Source: Gadus chalcogrammus (lineage: Eukaryota > Chordata > Actinopteri > Gadiformes > Gadidae). From it: 64,000 bases of DNA. The stretch lies in assembly GCF_026213295.1 (NCBI RefSeq), contig NC_079415.1, forward strand, positions 23,621,610-23,685,609, read 5' to 3'. Below are positions 1 to 10,794 of this stretch, one piece after another. Positions within the stretch are counted from its first letter, which is position 1. Every line of letters starts with the position of its first letter. Below the pieces are notes generated by a model. That model ran no database searches and was not told the origin of the DNA. It was given only the letters and a program-made list of their open reading frames with translations. The position numbers were made by a program, and so were the translations under genes.

Positions 1-500
1 AGCAGAGTCTATCGAGTCCTGCACGCTCCCTTATGTGTTTGGTTTTGTTCTGCAGACCTCTTATCATGATTGTATTGATTGATGCTCCCACTACAGAATC
101 AAGTTATTTTACACCACTGTGCTCACCCCATGTAAACTGGAAAATATGCGTAGAATATTTTGATATTATATTATAACGTCTTTATTGGAGATTTCAGGGT
201 TACAGTTTGGGCAATGTATGTAATTATGTATATAATTAAAAAAAACATAACTAATCAATTAAACTAAATAAATAACTTAAGCAAGAAAAGTGTAGCACAG
301 TATTGTTAAAACCTGCTGGATATATTTTGGAATTTTCAATATTGTCGTGATGCGCATGTGAACCGATGAGTAGCACGATTTGATAGGTAGCATAGATTGG
401 CAAAACAACGGCGCTTATGATCACTGTGCCATCGTCCATCTATTCCTGTATTTACTAAACCTAGCGTGTATGTGTTGTGTACTTCTGTCCCTGCTTCCAG
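1..500 (+). other. gemin8 intron (3' part) and left window edge
   Basis: AT-rich sequence upstream of the first visible gemin8 coding exon. It ends in a pyrimidine-rich tract and AG at 499-500, a good splice acceptor. I see no other gene in it. The 5' exons of gemin8 must lie left of the window. Confidence 0.6.
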
Positions 501-915
501 GCCACAGAGAAGACTGCCTGGGTGTCCAGCCCTTCGTACAGTCGGTACTGGCGGCACTACCAGCAGGCCATGGGCTGGTACCAGACACACCGACAAGCCT
601 TCAGCAAGGCGCTGCTCGCGGCTCATGGCCCGGCGTGCTACGGTCAGCTGTACCCCTGTAAATCCTCCTCTAACCAACTCAACCACCTGTACACTGAACG
701 GCACGGCGGGGCCAGGGACTGTGGCGGCCGGGGGAGGAGAGGGGAGAAGAGGTACAGGGAGTCGCCTGAGCCGCTGGGCTGTGAGGAGGAAGTGGAGGAG
801 GACAGTGACTTGGAGGAAGGAGAACCAGAGATTGAATGTGACGTGAGCAACATGGAGATCACGGAGGAGCTCCGGCAGTACTTCGCCCTGACGGAGAAGC
901 ACAGAGAAGAACTCA
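501..915 (+). CDS. gemin8: gemin8, penultimate coding exon (gem-associated protein 8)
   Basis: Gemin8 is a subunit of the SMN complex. It bridges SMN to the Gemin6-Gemin7 pair during assembly of Sm cores on spliceosomal snRNAs in cytoplasm and nuclear gems. The exon encodes the family's aromatic block (YSRYWRHYQQAMGWYQTH), a variable Gly/Arg-rich middle, an acidic stretch, and the family signature NMEITEELRQYFALTEKHRE. The exon is bounded by acceptor AG at 499-500 and donor GTAAG at 916-920. It ends after the first base of a codon (A at 915), which pairs correctly with the next exon to give Lys. The variable middle differs from mammals, as is usual for fish. Recognition rests on remembered family motifs; 5' exons are outside the window. 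Confidence 0.93.
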
Positions 916-1922
916 GTAAGTGACTCCTAACAGAAAATAAATGGAAACACCCCCAAGATAGTCTCAAATACATAAAAATTTGGATAGAAGGTGTGTGCCT
1001 CTGTGAACAGACAATTACGATGGGCGGTGGTTGCTAGTAAATCACAATAGCTAATGGTGTTGTGAGAGAGTAAAGAATAGACTAGTACTGCACTAACTCC
1101 AACGATCATACAACTACTAGTATGATGCTCCACCCTTTTCAAATTAAACATAAAGCACTCAATCCCACATAGCCTTACAACCGGCACAACCTCAAACGTG
1201 GAAATCTAGTCAAACAGCCATCCATAGTTCGCCGAGTGTAAAAGCTGCTTGAACAATTGACTACTGTAATGCTCCATCAGCATCGGGGGATATGAAATCT
1301 TGAAGTGGGTTTTATTCACTTCTTTAGATACATTATGTTGTTGAAGTGTGTTGGTAGATAGACAGACAGGTGGGCCGTCCAATTATTTCCTTTGTGCCGA
1401 AGGAAAAAGATTGTGCACCTTTTTTTCGTTGATAATCGAGTATAGAGCTTGCCCAATGTTGCCCGGAGCAATGTAACAGCCCAATTGGCTTCCATGTTAT
1501 TGGCTAATGTTGCACAAAATAGCACCAAACCTCTGCAGTAGCATGATTAGGGTCCCTACACAACAACTAAGCATCAACAACTTATTTAGCGTACTGGGAG
1601 ATTAATAAAAAAGAGTTTTCCAAGTCTGTGCCTTACCAGTAGGTCAATTTTTCGAGGAAGTCTTCCTTTACTTTAACTAAACAATGTACCATTAGAACAC
1701 AGTAGTGACATATTGAATAGACTGTATTTCAGATTAATTAAATGTTATCTTCATTGAAAACTGTGCTTTCTTTAAAGAATAAGACATTTCTAAGTTACCC
1801 CAAACTTTTGAACGATAGTGTATACGTCAGATTATCAGAATTATTGAATATGATCAAAAAAGGCCTCTGAAACAAATGGCCATCCGTTGCTTTAAGAGCC
1901 GCTGTTCCCCCTGTCCCACCAG
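916..1922 (+). other. gemin8 last intron
   Basis: This 1,007-bp phase-1 intron has donor GTAAG at 916 and acceptor AG at 1921-1922. Most of it is unremarkable AT-rich sequence. The 3' part carries a decayed Tc1-like end, listed separately. Confidence 0.85.
1735..1822. mobile_element. Tc1-like transposon terminus (remnant)
   Basis: The sequence reading CCCCAAACTTTTGAACGATA just before 1822, preceded by ACATTTCTAAGTTA, matches the usual terminal inverted repeat of fish Tc1 elements as I remember it. No matching left end or transposase is visible in the intron, so this is a truncated relic. Confidence 0.6.
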
Positions 1923-2182
1923 AGAAGCAGCAGGAGCTGGAGGACAAGGAGCACGCCTGCTACGTGCCCGCCGACCAGGACCTCCACCGGGGGGCGCGGC
2001 TGGGCACGACCGCCGCGCCCAACGAGCGTCCCGGGGTACGGCGCGGGGCGGAGATGAGGAAGCTGTACGGCGTGGACACGGCCAAGATCCAGGCCATGGA
2101 GGCAGCGCTGCAGCTCAACTTCGACCGCAACTGCGACCGCAAGCTGCCCAAGTACTGGCCCGTCATCCCCCTGCGCCTCTGA
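1923..2182 (+). CDS. gemin8: gemin8, last coding exon
   Basis: The exon continues the Gemin8 reading frame, with the split Lys codon completed by the first two bases. It encodes a charged QQELED helix, then [16 protein letters not shown] and [19 protein letters not shown], ending [10 protein letters not shown] and a TGA at 2180-2182. The C-terminal 80 residues are the most conserved part of Gemin8, and the KYWPVIPL ending is diagnostic. The 260-bp length has the phase needed to match the phase-1 donor. The exon is GC-rich relative to its surroundings, as is common for fish coding exons. No frameshift or premature stop is seen. Confidence 0.94.
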
Positions 2183-2684
2183 CCCCTGACCAGTGGCTAG
2201 GGGGTTCTGAGGGCGGGATGGAGGGACCCGCTGTTTGCTCAAGGGCACTTAGTCGGTAGTGAAAGTTTGGATTCCTTACGATTCTTGAAGATGTGGATGG
2301 AGTTCAGGGCTGTGGGGCCTGCGTGGTCAGCGAGCCGCCATGATGGATCTCAGCGCCTGATGGGACCTGAAGGCGGAACCCAGACGACCTTAAGAACCAA
2401 GATGTCCTACTGCACTCACTGGCTGTCAGTCAGAGGATTTGTTTGATCGTTGGTTGAACGCCCTTTGGGAATTTTAAGGATTCGTCCCTTGGGCAGCGAC
2501 ACCACTTCTGAATGATGCAAACACAGTCAAGGAAACCTGTATGATTTCAGTTGTTATAAATTGCTTACGTTCCAGCAGGTGGCAGTGTTTGACTGTTGAC
2601 CTGAAGTATTTTTCTGCGGGCTTTCATTTCACAAGGAGGTTAGGGTTAATTTTAGAGTGGAGTTATTTTTCAGGCAACTTGAGT

Positions 2685-2689
<5 letters not shown>

Positions 2690-2726
<37 letters not shown>

Positions 2727-2731
2727 TGTGT
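2690..2731. repeat. (TG)n microsatellite in gemin8 3' UTR
   Basis: About 20 TG units with one GAG interruption. Confidence 0.95.
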
Positions 2732-2884
2732 GTTGCTCTCACTTTAAGGAGCTGTTTGATGCAGACATTGATTTTATTGGGGTTCCACGTTTCTGGACCC
2801 TGTTCTCACTTACTCCACATGTTGGAGGTTCACTTTTTATCGTTATGCCTTACTGTTCATTTAAAGGTTATTTTTATGTTTTGT

Positions 2885-2890
2885 AATAAA
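2885..2890 (+). promoter_or_regulatory. polyadenylation signal AATAAA of gemin8
   Basis: A canonical AATAAA hexamer about 700 bp after the stop codon, preceded by a T-rich stretch. It is the first convincing signal in the 3' UTR. Confidence 0.75.
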
Positions 2891-3224
2891 GATTTTTGCA
2901 TTTGGATGAAGCTTGTTTGGGCATAAGAATCAATTTTCGTTGTATGAAATACTAATTTTTTGAGGGGGTTTAAGACGAAAATAAATGCCCGTTCCAAGTT
3001 GTAAGTAAAAGGGGTAAAGTGTGCGAACAAAATGTGAAGAGATTTGCATCTTATCACTATTTACTTTATTTAATGAAGACATTACATTAAAACTCATTAA
3101 TGCAGAACTGATTTTGTGCTGTAAGAAAATTGCACTTTTGCATGTAACAGATTGTACATTTTTCAACAACAAAGAAGTTGTCACTTTCCAATTCAGTCTC
3201 GGTATTCCAACTGACTATGACCTA

Positions 3225-3266
3225 GCGGCCATCCTGAATGTGGAATTCTGCATCCAAGATGGCCGC
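3225..3266. repeat. short imperfect inverted repeat
   Basis: GCGGCCATC at the left pairs with GATGGCCGC at the right around a central GGAATTC-like core. Arms of about 20 bp carry a few mismatches. Confidence 0.7.
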
Positions 3267-3889
3267 AAGGTGAATAGGGCCCATTGCAGCCGATTGTTGA
3301 TCAAGCTGGTTTTCAAAGTTCAACATTGGGTTCACTCGGTCCACCTTCCTAATGAGAGGGAAAGCGAGAGAGAGAGAGAGATGATACTAATTAGATTGGA
3401 GAGGCGCAGTCCCCTCTGGTAACCTAGCGAGGGTTGTGGTCCGGGATAGATTTCACAGATTACAGGTAGCCAGACAATTTTGAGTGGATTTGCTTCACAC
3501 ATGGACGGCCATGATGAGACCGAGTTACGTTTAAAATAAAATCGACAACCGATGACACCAATATTTAGATTTCGATTTTCAAAATTCAGCATTGCCGTCC
3601 CTTGGGCATTATGTGTTTTACTGGCCTCATGCCACAGACACATAAACTCAACAAATTAGCCGAGAGCACTGTACTGCTCAGAAAGTTGTTCTGTTGTCTG
3701 TCCCCCTGTCTGTCAGCCTGTCCATCACATAAGAAAATATATGCTTCCAGTAAGGGATAACTGATGTGTTTGCTGCCTCCAGCACAGTCAGAGGAGAGGG
3801 GCGCTGGGGAGAGGAAGAGCCGGGATTTACTGCACCGAAGCACGCAGAGGAAGTCCACCTTTTACTCTCCCTCTCGTTCTCTCTCTCTG

Positions 3890-4380
3890 TGATAGTGACA
3901 AGGGTTGTCATGGTGATGTTGGTGCTAGCAAGGATGGTGACCGCATATGTGTCTGATAAAGGCGATGTTGGTTACCAGGCTGTACCGGTGATGGTGCTGA
4001 TCGTGATTAGGGTTGTCGTCGGTGGAGGATGGTGATAATGACTCCACGACTTGTGATGAGGGCGATGTTTGTGAGACCAGACTGATTGTTGTCAAGGTGA
4101 TGGTGAAGTTGAGGATGGTGCTCTTTGTGACTAGGGTTGTCTTGGGGATGTCTGTGGTGGTGGGTGATGAAGTGGAAAATGTGTGCACGGCTTATGGCAG
4201 AATTTTTTGAAGGTTTGTGGCGACATCGCTCGATGTGGAGGGGATGTGGTCACGGGACTGAGTGTTTCCATGGGGACAGTTGTGGTGATGGGGGAAGATT
4301 GCTGTTTTTACTGTGACGGAATTTAGGGAGGGGCCGATAGTTGTTGTCATGGTGACGGGTTGTGGTGACGATGACATCAC
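3890..4380. repeat. degenerate GTGATG/GTTGTC low-complexity tract
   Basis: About 500 bp of poorly aligned repeats of GGTGATG, GTTGTC and GATGGTG, with strong purine/pyrimidine strand asymmetry (C is scarce on the + strand). It looks like a decayed minisatellite; no fixed period is seen. Confidence 0.6.
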
Positions 4381-4477
4381 AAGTTGGGGGATGGGGGGCA
4401 GAGTGTAGTCGGTATCTGGGCCAGAGAGATTATAGCCTTGTCAGATAAATCACTTGGCACAGAAGAGCAGGATGGCC

Positions 4478-4479
<2 letters not shown>

Positions 4480-4562
<83 letters not shown>
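4480..4562. repeat. (TG)n microsatellite
   Basis: About 41 uninterrupted TG units. Confidence 0.97.
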
Positions 4563-4564
<2 letters not shown>

Positions 4565-4731
4565 ATCTGTCTGTCTTTCTAATGGTGTGTGTGTGTGAGG
4601 GGAGGAAGAATGTTATAGGAGATAGGCTCTAGTGATTTAGTGAGTAAATATGTGCGTGTGTTTCCTCTAGTGTGTGCCACAGAGAGGATGTGGACAGCAC
4701 TAGTGGTGTCTCCAGCCAGTATTCTCTAGAT

Positions 4732-4960
4732 CAGGGGTCAGCAACCTTTTCAACCTGCTGTGCCATTTTGACATTTTCTCGTTAATGAGTGTGCCTTTAA
4801 GCAACAATATATTCAATACTAATTAAGCTGAATTATGACACAGCGACCAAAAACATTTCCAGAAGTCCTGGAATTGTATTATTTCCATATAGTCCACAAT
4901 CACGCATCAACATTTTAACAGTTTTTGTTGTTATATTTGCAACATGGGCTTACAAATTAT
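4732..4960 (+). mobile_element. hAT transposon terminus (fragment)
   Basis: CAGGGGTCAGCAACCTTTT at 4732 is a typical hAT (Charlie-like) terminal inverted repeat. It is followed by the 'CTGTGCCATTTTGAC' type subterminal region. No opposite end is recognised downstream, so the 3' limit is approximate. Confidence 0.5.
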
Positions 4961-5083
4961 TACAACATATGTCCCATCTTAAAACACCACTTTCAGAAAC
5001 TCATTCAAAAACATAATTTGCACTGTGAGAAATGTAAAAATATATATGAGATTGTTGGAACCATCCACATCAATATCCCGTTT

Positions 5084-6280
5084 CCCGAAAGCATCTTTAG
5101 CCTAAGTGGATCGCAGAGTGGGTCGTACGAGCATCGTACAGTTTTCACACCGTTTCCCGAAAGCGTCTTTGGTAACGAACGTCTTGAAAACGCTCACGAG
5201 TCACGAGTAGCTAACGAGTGCTCCAGGGTACTCGTAGGACGCTAAGAGCCTCGTTAGCCTACTATAGCCTCAGTGGCGTAACCAGCGGACATTCCTAGTA
5301 TTGGATGCGTTTTATTATAACACATTGGTAATGGTGTATCACGTGCGTCTGAGCCTAATGTGGGCCATTATGTTCTTAGTTTGAGAGAGACAGTCCAGGA
5401 AATGTTTGAGCAGGCAGGGCACTTAAAATGTGTGAGAGAAAGTGGGGGGGATTTGTGCAGACTGACATAGGCTACTCATAAAACGTAGCCTAAAATAATG
5501 TAAAAAAAAATTAAATTAAAAAATAATAAAAATATTAATTATAAAAATATAAAAAAAATGCAAAGGAGCAGGCAAAAGGCTGGGATATGGTGGGGATTGG
5601 TCACGTTGACGGGAATGTTTAGTGACTTGTGGGAGGGTGGAGGGGGTTAAAAAAAAGTCTCAATCACTCTTCGACGTGCATGAAAACCAGCCGCGTAGAT
5701 ATGAGGGAGGCCGTCCTCACACCGATCTTCCTCGTCGTCATCGTCCTCAATATCCTCCGGTTCAACCAAAGCTACCCCAGCCTTAGCTGCAATGTTGTGC
5801 AACATAGCTGTCACACATATCACAGCGCATGACTTGGCCGGCGAAAACTGGAGCCCTCCGCTGGACTTGTGAAGGCATCTAAAGCGCAACTCCCACCTCC
5901 CGATCGTGCGCTCAGGATTAGGACTGATATATATGTCGGCCTAGGCTTAATCAATTGTTTGTTAATATCTTTAGCATTCATATTATTGCAATCTATTCTT
6001 TTCGTAGGCTACTCTGCGGTTGGCCTTGATGGGGAGATATTTTAACCCTTTTTAACCCCATTTTCCTCCGACATTCCTGCGTCTCCCCCTGCGTCATAGC
6101 CCGTTTCAGCACCATGTCAGTGGACAGGTACAATCCTACGATCGTCTTGAGTGCAGCGAATGCGCGTTCACGTTAAGAGGAGTTTCGGGAAACGCTCCAA
6201 AGAAATTATCGATGGTTCGAAAGATCCATCTTTCGAACCATCTTACGAGCGAAGATCCATCGATATCGGGAAACGGGGCC
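5084..6280 (-). mobile_element. decayed PIF/Harbinger element
   Basis: The left end reads CGTTTCCCGAAAGCATCTT and the right end ...ATATCGGGAAACGGGG, giving inverted CGTTTCCCGA termini. A second CGTTTCCCGAAAGCG copy at 5151 suggests a duplicated or nested end. Between them lies the C-terminal part of a HARBI1-type transposase on the minus strand. An A-rich tract occupies about 5490-5570. The right end abuts a LINE endonuclease fragment. Confidence 0.6.
5647..5889 (-). pseudogene. HARBI1-type transposase, C-terminal fragment
   Basis: The minus-strand translation contains MRFRCLHKSSGGLQFSPAK followed by CAVICVTAMLHNIA. This is the conserved C-terminal block of Harbinger DDE nucleases (RFRCLHK...LLYSPEKA...AMLHN in the family). 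An acidic EPEDIEDDDDEED stretch follows. Only the C-terminus is present; the DDE catalytic core that should lie at higher coordinates is missing, so this is not a functional transposase. Confidence 0.75.
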
Positions 6281-6712
6281 CAGGTAAGACTAGAGGTGGG
6301 GGTCTGTGTATTTATGTTAATAAAGCTTGGTGCACGGACACCACCACCATCGAGAGTCACTGCTCGGATGTGTATTGAAATGTAGACCTTTCTATCTGCC
6401 CAGAGAGTTTACATCCACCATTGTGACTGCAGCCTACATTCCCCCGGATGCTAAGGCTAAATTTGCAATGAAAGAACTGAATGCTATTAGTAAACAACAG
6501 ACCCTGACCCCCGAGGCAGCCTTTATTTTTGCGGGTGACTTCAACCACTCCAACCTAAAGTCTGTACTCCCCAAATTCCGCCAACATGTCTCCTGCCCCA
6601 CTAGAGGAGACAAGACATTAGACCATGTTTACACAAACATAGTTGATGCTTACAAAGCCGTCCCCCTCTCCCACCTTGGCCAATCTGACCACCTCTCTTT
6701 ATTCTTACTGCC
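6281..6712 (+). pseudogene. LINE AP-endonuclease fragment
   Basis: Two overlapping frames encode TRGGGLCIYVNKAWC, then FYLPREFTSTIVTAAYIPPDA, FAGDFNHSNLKSVLPKF and LGQSDHLSLFLLP. These are the middle and C-terminal parts of the endonuclease of the same LINE family as LINE-A and LINE-B below. A frameshift near 6370 breaks the frame. The 5' side abuts the Harbinger remnant, and the 3' side is cut by the TA-target element at 6713. Confidence 0.85.
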
Positions 6713-7540
6713 TAAAGGCCCATTCACACCCTACGGTATTTACGGATACGGACCGTTTCGTCCGGTCCTGGAGGTGTTTCGTCCGTCAATGGGTCCGTTG
6801 CCTCTGAGCTTACGAATCTGGAGTGCTCCGGGAGAAACTGAGCAATACCACCGGAAATCGAGGCAGCAGTATAGAGTCAAAAGTCAGACCATCGCGAAAA
6901 AAGATAGAGTAGTATAATATCTGATATGTATATCAGAGGTGTCAAAAGTATTCACATTCATTACTCAAGTAGAAGTATAGATACTAGCGTTTAAAGATAC
7001 TTCTGTAGAAGTTGAAGTATCAACTCAAGCTTTTTACTTAAAGAGCCCATGCCATTAAAATCACATTTTTCCTGTTGTTTGTTAAATAACATAGGTCTGA
7101 ATAAGTTTGTGAGCTGTGGTAAGTTTGAAATCTATGCAGTTTGTCTGCTGAATGCAATAGGCAATGAAAGGAAAAAGGCAGAAGAAATGAGCCAATCTGG
7201 ATAAGGTGACACTGTGACGTAGCGTTGTCAAACTATTATTCATGGCCCTGCCCACTTGGTTGGTTCGTAACCACCCACAAGAATTCTGAAGGAGTCGTGA
7301 TTGAGCTAGTGCTAAATGCTAATACGTGTATGGTAGTTGCTTAGTTCGTAGTAACAGGCTAGTTACAGAATTTTGAATGCAATGGCAGAACGACATCGAA
7401 GTACATGAACTGCGACATGCTGCCTGCCGCCGGTTGCCGCGGCGCGAGGCACCACCGCCGCGAAGCACCACCGCCCGGCAGCGGGCAGCCGGGCGGTGGT
7501 GCCTTGCGCCGGCAGCAGGCAGCAGGCAGCGCGCGGTTCT

Positions 7541-8456
7541 GTCTACTACAGATTGATGTGGAAGTGGAAGAACCAGAGACGTCGGAGAACCCGACGAAGT
7601 CCTTTGTGATTCATTATATCGTCTGGACGTGCACACAGCTTTTGGCCGTGATAATATGTATTATTTGATATAGATATCTATGTATTATATGATATTATTT
7701 AGATATAGAGCCCCAGGACTGTAACGCAAGTGTTGTACACTTCCTTGTTATTTGGATAACCGTTCTGCTGTTGGTGTGATGGCATAACACGTCGGACTCT
7801 CGTCTATGGTATTTCTACAACTAGACCCATAGTGGGGGTTATCTCAGCCATGGTTGAGAATGAATTGGGGGAAAGGAACTTTGGCTTTGACTCCCTGAAG
7901 TCATGAACCACGACATGGAGGAGAAAGGGATTGTTGACCGCGGTCGTCTCCCGCCGGAGCCTATGGACCACCGCCTCGGCTTCAGGATGCGGTGATTAGC
8001 GCTGACCGCTGCCGAGGCGGCGGGAAGCAGGGCTCAAGCGGGATACATTCGCGGCCAACAATCCCTTTCTCCTCCATGTCGTGGTTCATGTAGCCTACTT
8101 CAGGGAGTCAAAGCCAAAGTTCCTTTCCCCCAATTCATTCTCAACCATGGCTGAGATAACCCCCAATACGAGTCTCGTTGTAGAAATACCAGAGACGAGA
8201 GTCCGACGTGTTATGCCATAACACCAACAGCAGAACGGTTATCCAAATAACAAGGAAGTGTACAACACTTGCGTTACAGACCTGGAGCTCTGCTCTAAAT
8301 CTAAATAATATCATACAATACATAGATATCTATATCAAATAATACATCACGGCCAAAAGCTGTGTGCGCGTCCAGACGATATAATGAATCACAAAGGACT
8401 TCGTCGGGTTCTCCGACGTCTCTGGTTCTTCCACTTCCACATCAATCTGAAGTAGA
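7541..8456. repeat. large inverted repeat, arms about 400 bp
   Basis: The left arm (about 7541-7943) and right arm (about 8050-8456) are near-perfect reverse complements. Both contain GTTGTACACTTCCTTGTT or its complement, GATATCTAT blocks and GAACCCGACGAAGTC. The spacer contains a smaller CGCCTCGGC/GCCGAGGC hairpin. A transcript would fold into a long double-stranded stem. Confidence 0.85.
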
Positions 8457-8519
8457 CGCGGTCGTTGGAGATTCATAATAACCTATCGTCTGGAGGCTCA
8501 CACAGCTTTTGGCCGTGAT

Positions 8520-8895
8520 AATATATATTATATATTATATGATATAGATATCTATGTATAATATGGGTTTCTAAGAGCCATTGCGATACATCCACCGTAA
8601 ACAGAGCGCATGGTACCGTGGCTACAAGCTGCTCAGGGCCAGGTGATAATATTATACATTATATGATATAGATATCTATGTATAATATGGGTTTCTACGA
8701 GCCATTGCGATACATCCACCGTAAACAGAGCGCATGGTACCGTCAGTGGCTACAAGCTGCTCAGGGCCACACCCCCACCCCCCTCCTTGACCTGCCTTGA
8801 CACGCCCACCGTATACAGAGCGCATGGTAGTGGCTACAAGCTGCTCAGGGCCACACCCCCACCCCCCTCCTTGACCTGCCTTGACACGCCCACCG
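8520..8895. repeat. local tandem duplications
   Basis: An AT-rich block with TATAGATATCTATGTATAAT and CGTAAACAGAGCGCATGG occurs at about 8535-8640 and again at about 8665-8760. The block GTGGCTACAAGCTGCTCAGG plus CCACACCCCCACCCCCC occurs at about 8748-8818 and 8829-8895. Confidence 0.85.
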
Positions 8896-9074
8896 AAACA
8901 GTGCGTTTGGGGGAAGCTCAATGTGCGACTGTTTCGGAGTGACTGTAACTCTGCACCGCAGCTGAATTTCGGGGACGTCTTTGAATACTGTGTTTGTGGC
9001 CCACTAATACCTATATTAAAGCATCATAAAATAGAATGGCATGGGATCTTTAAGTAAAAGTATAAAATGTTACC

Positions 9075-9259
9075 ATGGCGCCCCCCGAGGCAGACGTGTT
9101 TGTTCGCTCCGCCGTTGAATGCCAAGTTTTTCTTCTTTTTTGTGTGTATTTTGCTTTTTCTACTTTTACTTTCCCTGCATGCCATGCACTGCTAAAATAC
9201 AGCAGACAGGCATTGCTGGAAATCAACAGCACACACAGCATTTCGGATTTTAGTGGCTC
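9075..9259 (+). pseudogene. LINE-A ORF, N-terminal part
   Basis: The ORF opens at ATG 9075 and encodes a Cys/Phe-rich hydrophobic N-terminus, then KYSRQALLEINSTHSISDF. It stops where the GCTC-flanked foldback element enters at 9260. The continuation resumes in frame at 38826. The N-terminus resembles that of LINE-B in layout: a hydrophobic start followed by a basic region. Confidence 0.75.
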
Positions 9260-9738
9260 TGTCACGTTAAAATTGTACCGGGGGCAAAAATTGTACCGGC
9301 CTACGTCATCGTTTGTTTACATCCTGACAACCTGACAACCTGCCCGGCAACAGACGACGCGATGCAGAAAACATGTTTCCAAACGACGAAATAACATAAT
9401 ACAGATAGCGGATCGCTATCTGTATTATGATAGATAGCGATAACACTTGTTTTTACTTTATATTTGTATTGTATTTAAATGTTTAATCGAAACAATAAAA
9501 AAGATTGCCCGCAAAACGGGCGATCGCGTCAAATGACGCGTCAAATCACGTAGGAAGGTTCTTGAACATTCTAGACTATGAAACCTGCTTAAAACACTCA
9601 ATTTACTAGCTAAATTCGATTAAACAATTCAATACAATACAAATATAAAGTAAAAACAAGTGTTATCTAGCGATCCGTTATCTGTATTATGTTTCAAGAA
9701 CACTCCTACGTCATTTGACGCGATCGCCGTTTCGCGGG

Positions 9739-10757
9739 TGTAACCCCTCTGGCACCTAAGTCCTTAAGCTAGTGTGTTTATAAAACCAAGAGGCAGGGGT
9801 CATTATCTATTTTAGATTCGATGAGGAGATTGGTTGTTATACTGTAAGGATATACCTGTAATATCCACCCCAAATAACTCACACGACAACCGATTGGCGA
9901 TTTAGTTTGAAGAAAAATATATATATTGAAAACAAACTTATGGAGTCAGTATTCCACAATGCAGATATATGGAATGAAGAACAAAATACTGCTAAGGCAC
10001 GAAAGTACCACACTTCTAGTAATAGTAATAAACAATTTAGTATGATAACACAGTAATATAGTTAAATTCACAAAGAACCTTAAACCTTCAATATCTTCAC
10101 AAGTGGTTTTCTTAAATGAAATTGTACCAAACAAAAACCTCTGAGATCTCAGGAAAAAGAAATAATAAAATAATAATAGAAATTTGAGTCCACCCCAGAA
10201 GTCCTACCACCCCAATGGATGTCAGATGAGGCAGTCCAGGAAGAGTATTGCAGGATGGAATGGCAATGTGAATGATGATCCCCTGGCAGAAGATGGAAAG
10301 CAACCAGGATGGAGATATGGACAGATGACGGTCCTCTGAAGGGCTCCACAAAAAAAACCAGCCGGAATATCAATCAATAGTTCAACAGAGTTCTACACGA
10401 TGTCCACAGCTTCTCAAGCGTCTCAATGTTTATCATATCTTCTTTCTATTTCAGTTATCAACTTTCTGACTCAGTTTTATCAAGGTACAGCTATGTTGTT
10501 TCTCCAACATCCGCACGAACTGCGTAGCAGGCACGAGGAAGAACAAAGAAACACGTGCGAGTAAGATGATGACTCGTAGCGTTTTTTCTTCGCAACTAAA
10601 AGAGTATTGATTGCGCCTCTGCTGCCACCTTGTGACCAAATTGGGGAATAGGTTATTTCTTTAAAAAACTAAATTTAACAACAAATCACATGGAATGCAG
10701 CTTAATTTTCCAAAATAATGGAGGTAATAGCCTGGAAGATTTACTACCTGGGTTACA
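9739..10757 (-). repeat. gypsy LTR 1 (3' LTR of copy 1)
   Basis: 1,019 bp with palindromic ends TGTAACCCC...GGTTACA. A purine-rich tract on the minus strand directly abuts its inner edge, which fixes it as a 3' LTR. It shares a 10-bp segment (near 10370) with LTR 3 that LTR 2 lacks. Confidence 0.95.
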
Positions 10758-10770
10758 CCCTCCCCCTCTT
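10758..10770 (-). promoter_or_regulatory. polypurine tract of gypsy copy 1
   Basis: The minus strand reads AAGAGGGGGAGGG immediately before the 3' LTR. This is the expected primer site for plus-strand DNA synthesis. Confidence 0.85.
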
Positions 10771-10794
10771 AACTGCATGAGTCCCTTCATTCAA

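Larger units (their letters stand above)
2183..2905 (+). other. gemin8 3' untranslated region
   Basis: Non-coding sequence after the gemin8 stop, including a (TG)n run. It ends near 2905, about 15-20 bases past the AATAAA signal. The exact cleavage site is inferred. Confidence 0.7.
2906..4479. other. intergenic DNA, no gene recognised
   Basis: No coding similarity recognised. A short (GA)n run lies at about 3355-3381. From about 3890 to 4380 the sequence is a degenerate low-complexity tract of GTG, GTT and GATG words, listed separately. Confidence 0.6.
7042..9049. mobile_element. TTAA-target transposon (piggyBac-like, non-autonomous)
   Basis: TIRs AGAGCCCATGCCATT and AATGGCATGGGATCT are flanked by TTAA on both sides (7038-7041 and 9050-9053). 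Removing the insert and one TTAA restores continuous hAT sequence. A TTAA target is typical of piggyBac, and also of Kolobok. The interior holds a very large inverted repeat and local tandem duplications, and no recognisable transposase. Confidence 0.78.

Noticed and set aside
336..973. Minus-strand frames of 188 and 109 codons at the gemin8 exon
   Set aside because: They overlap the coding exon in antisense, with Ser/Pro-rich composition typical of a reversed GC-rich exon.
1876..2259. 127-codon frame across the last gemin8 exon
   Set aside because: It reads an alternate frame of the true exon, and its start lies in the intron.
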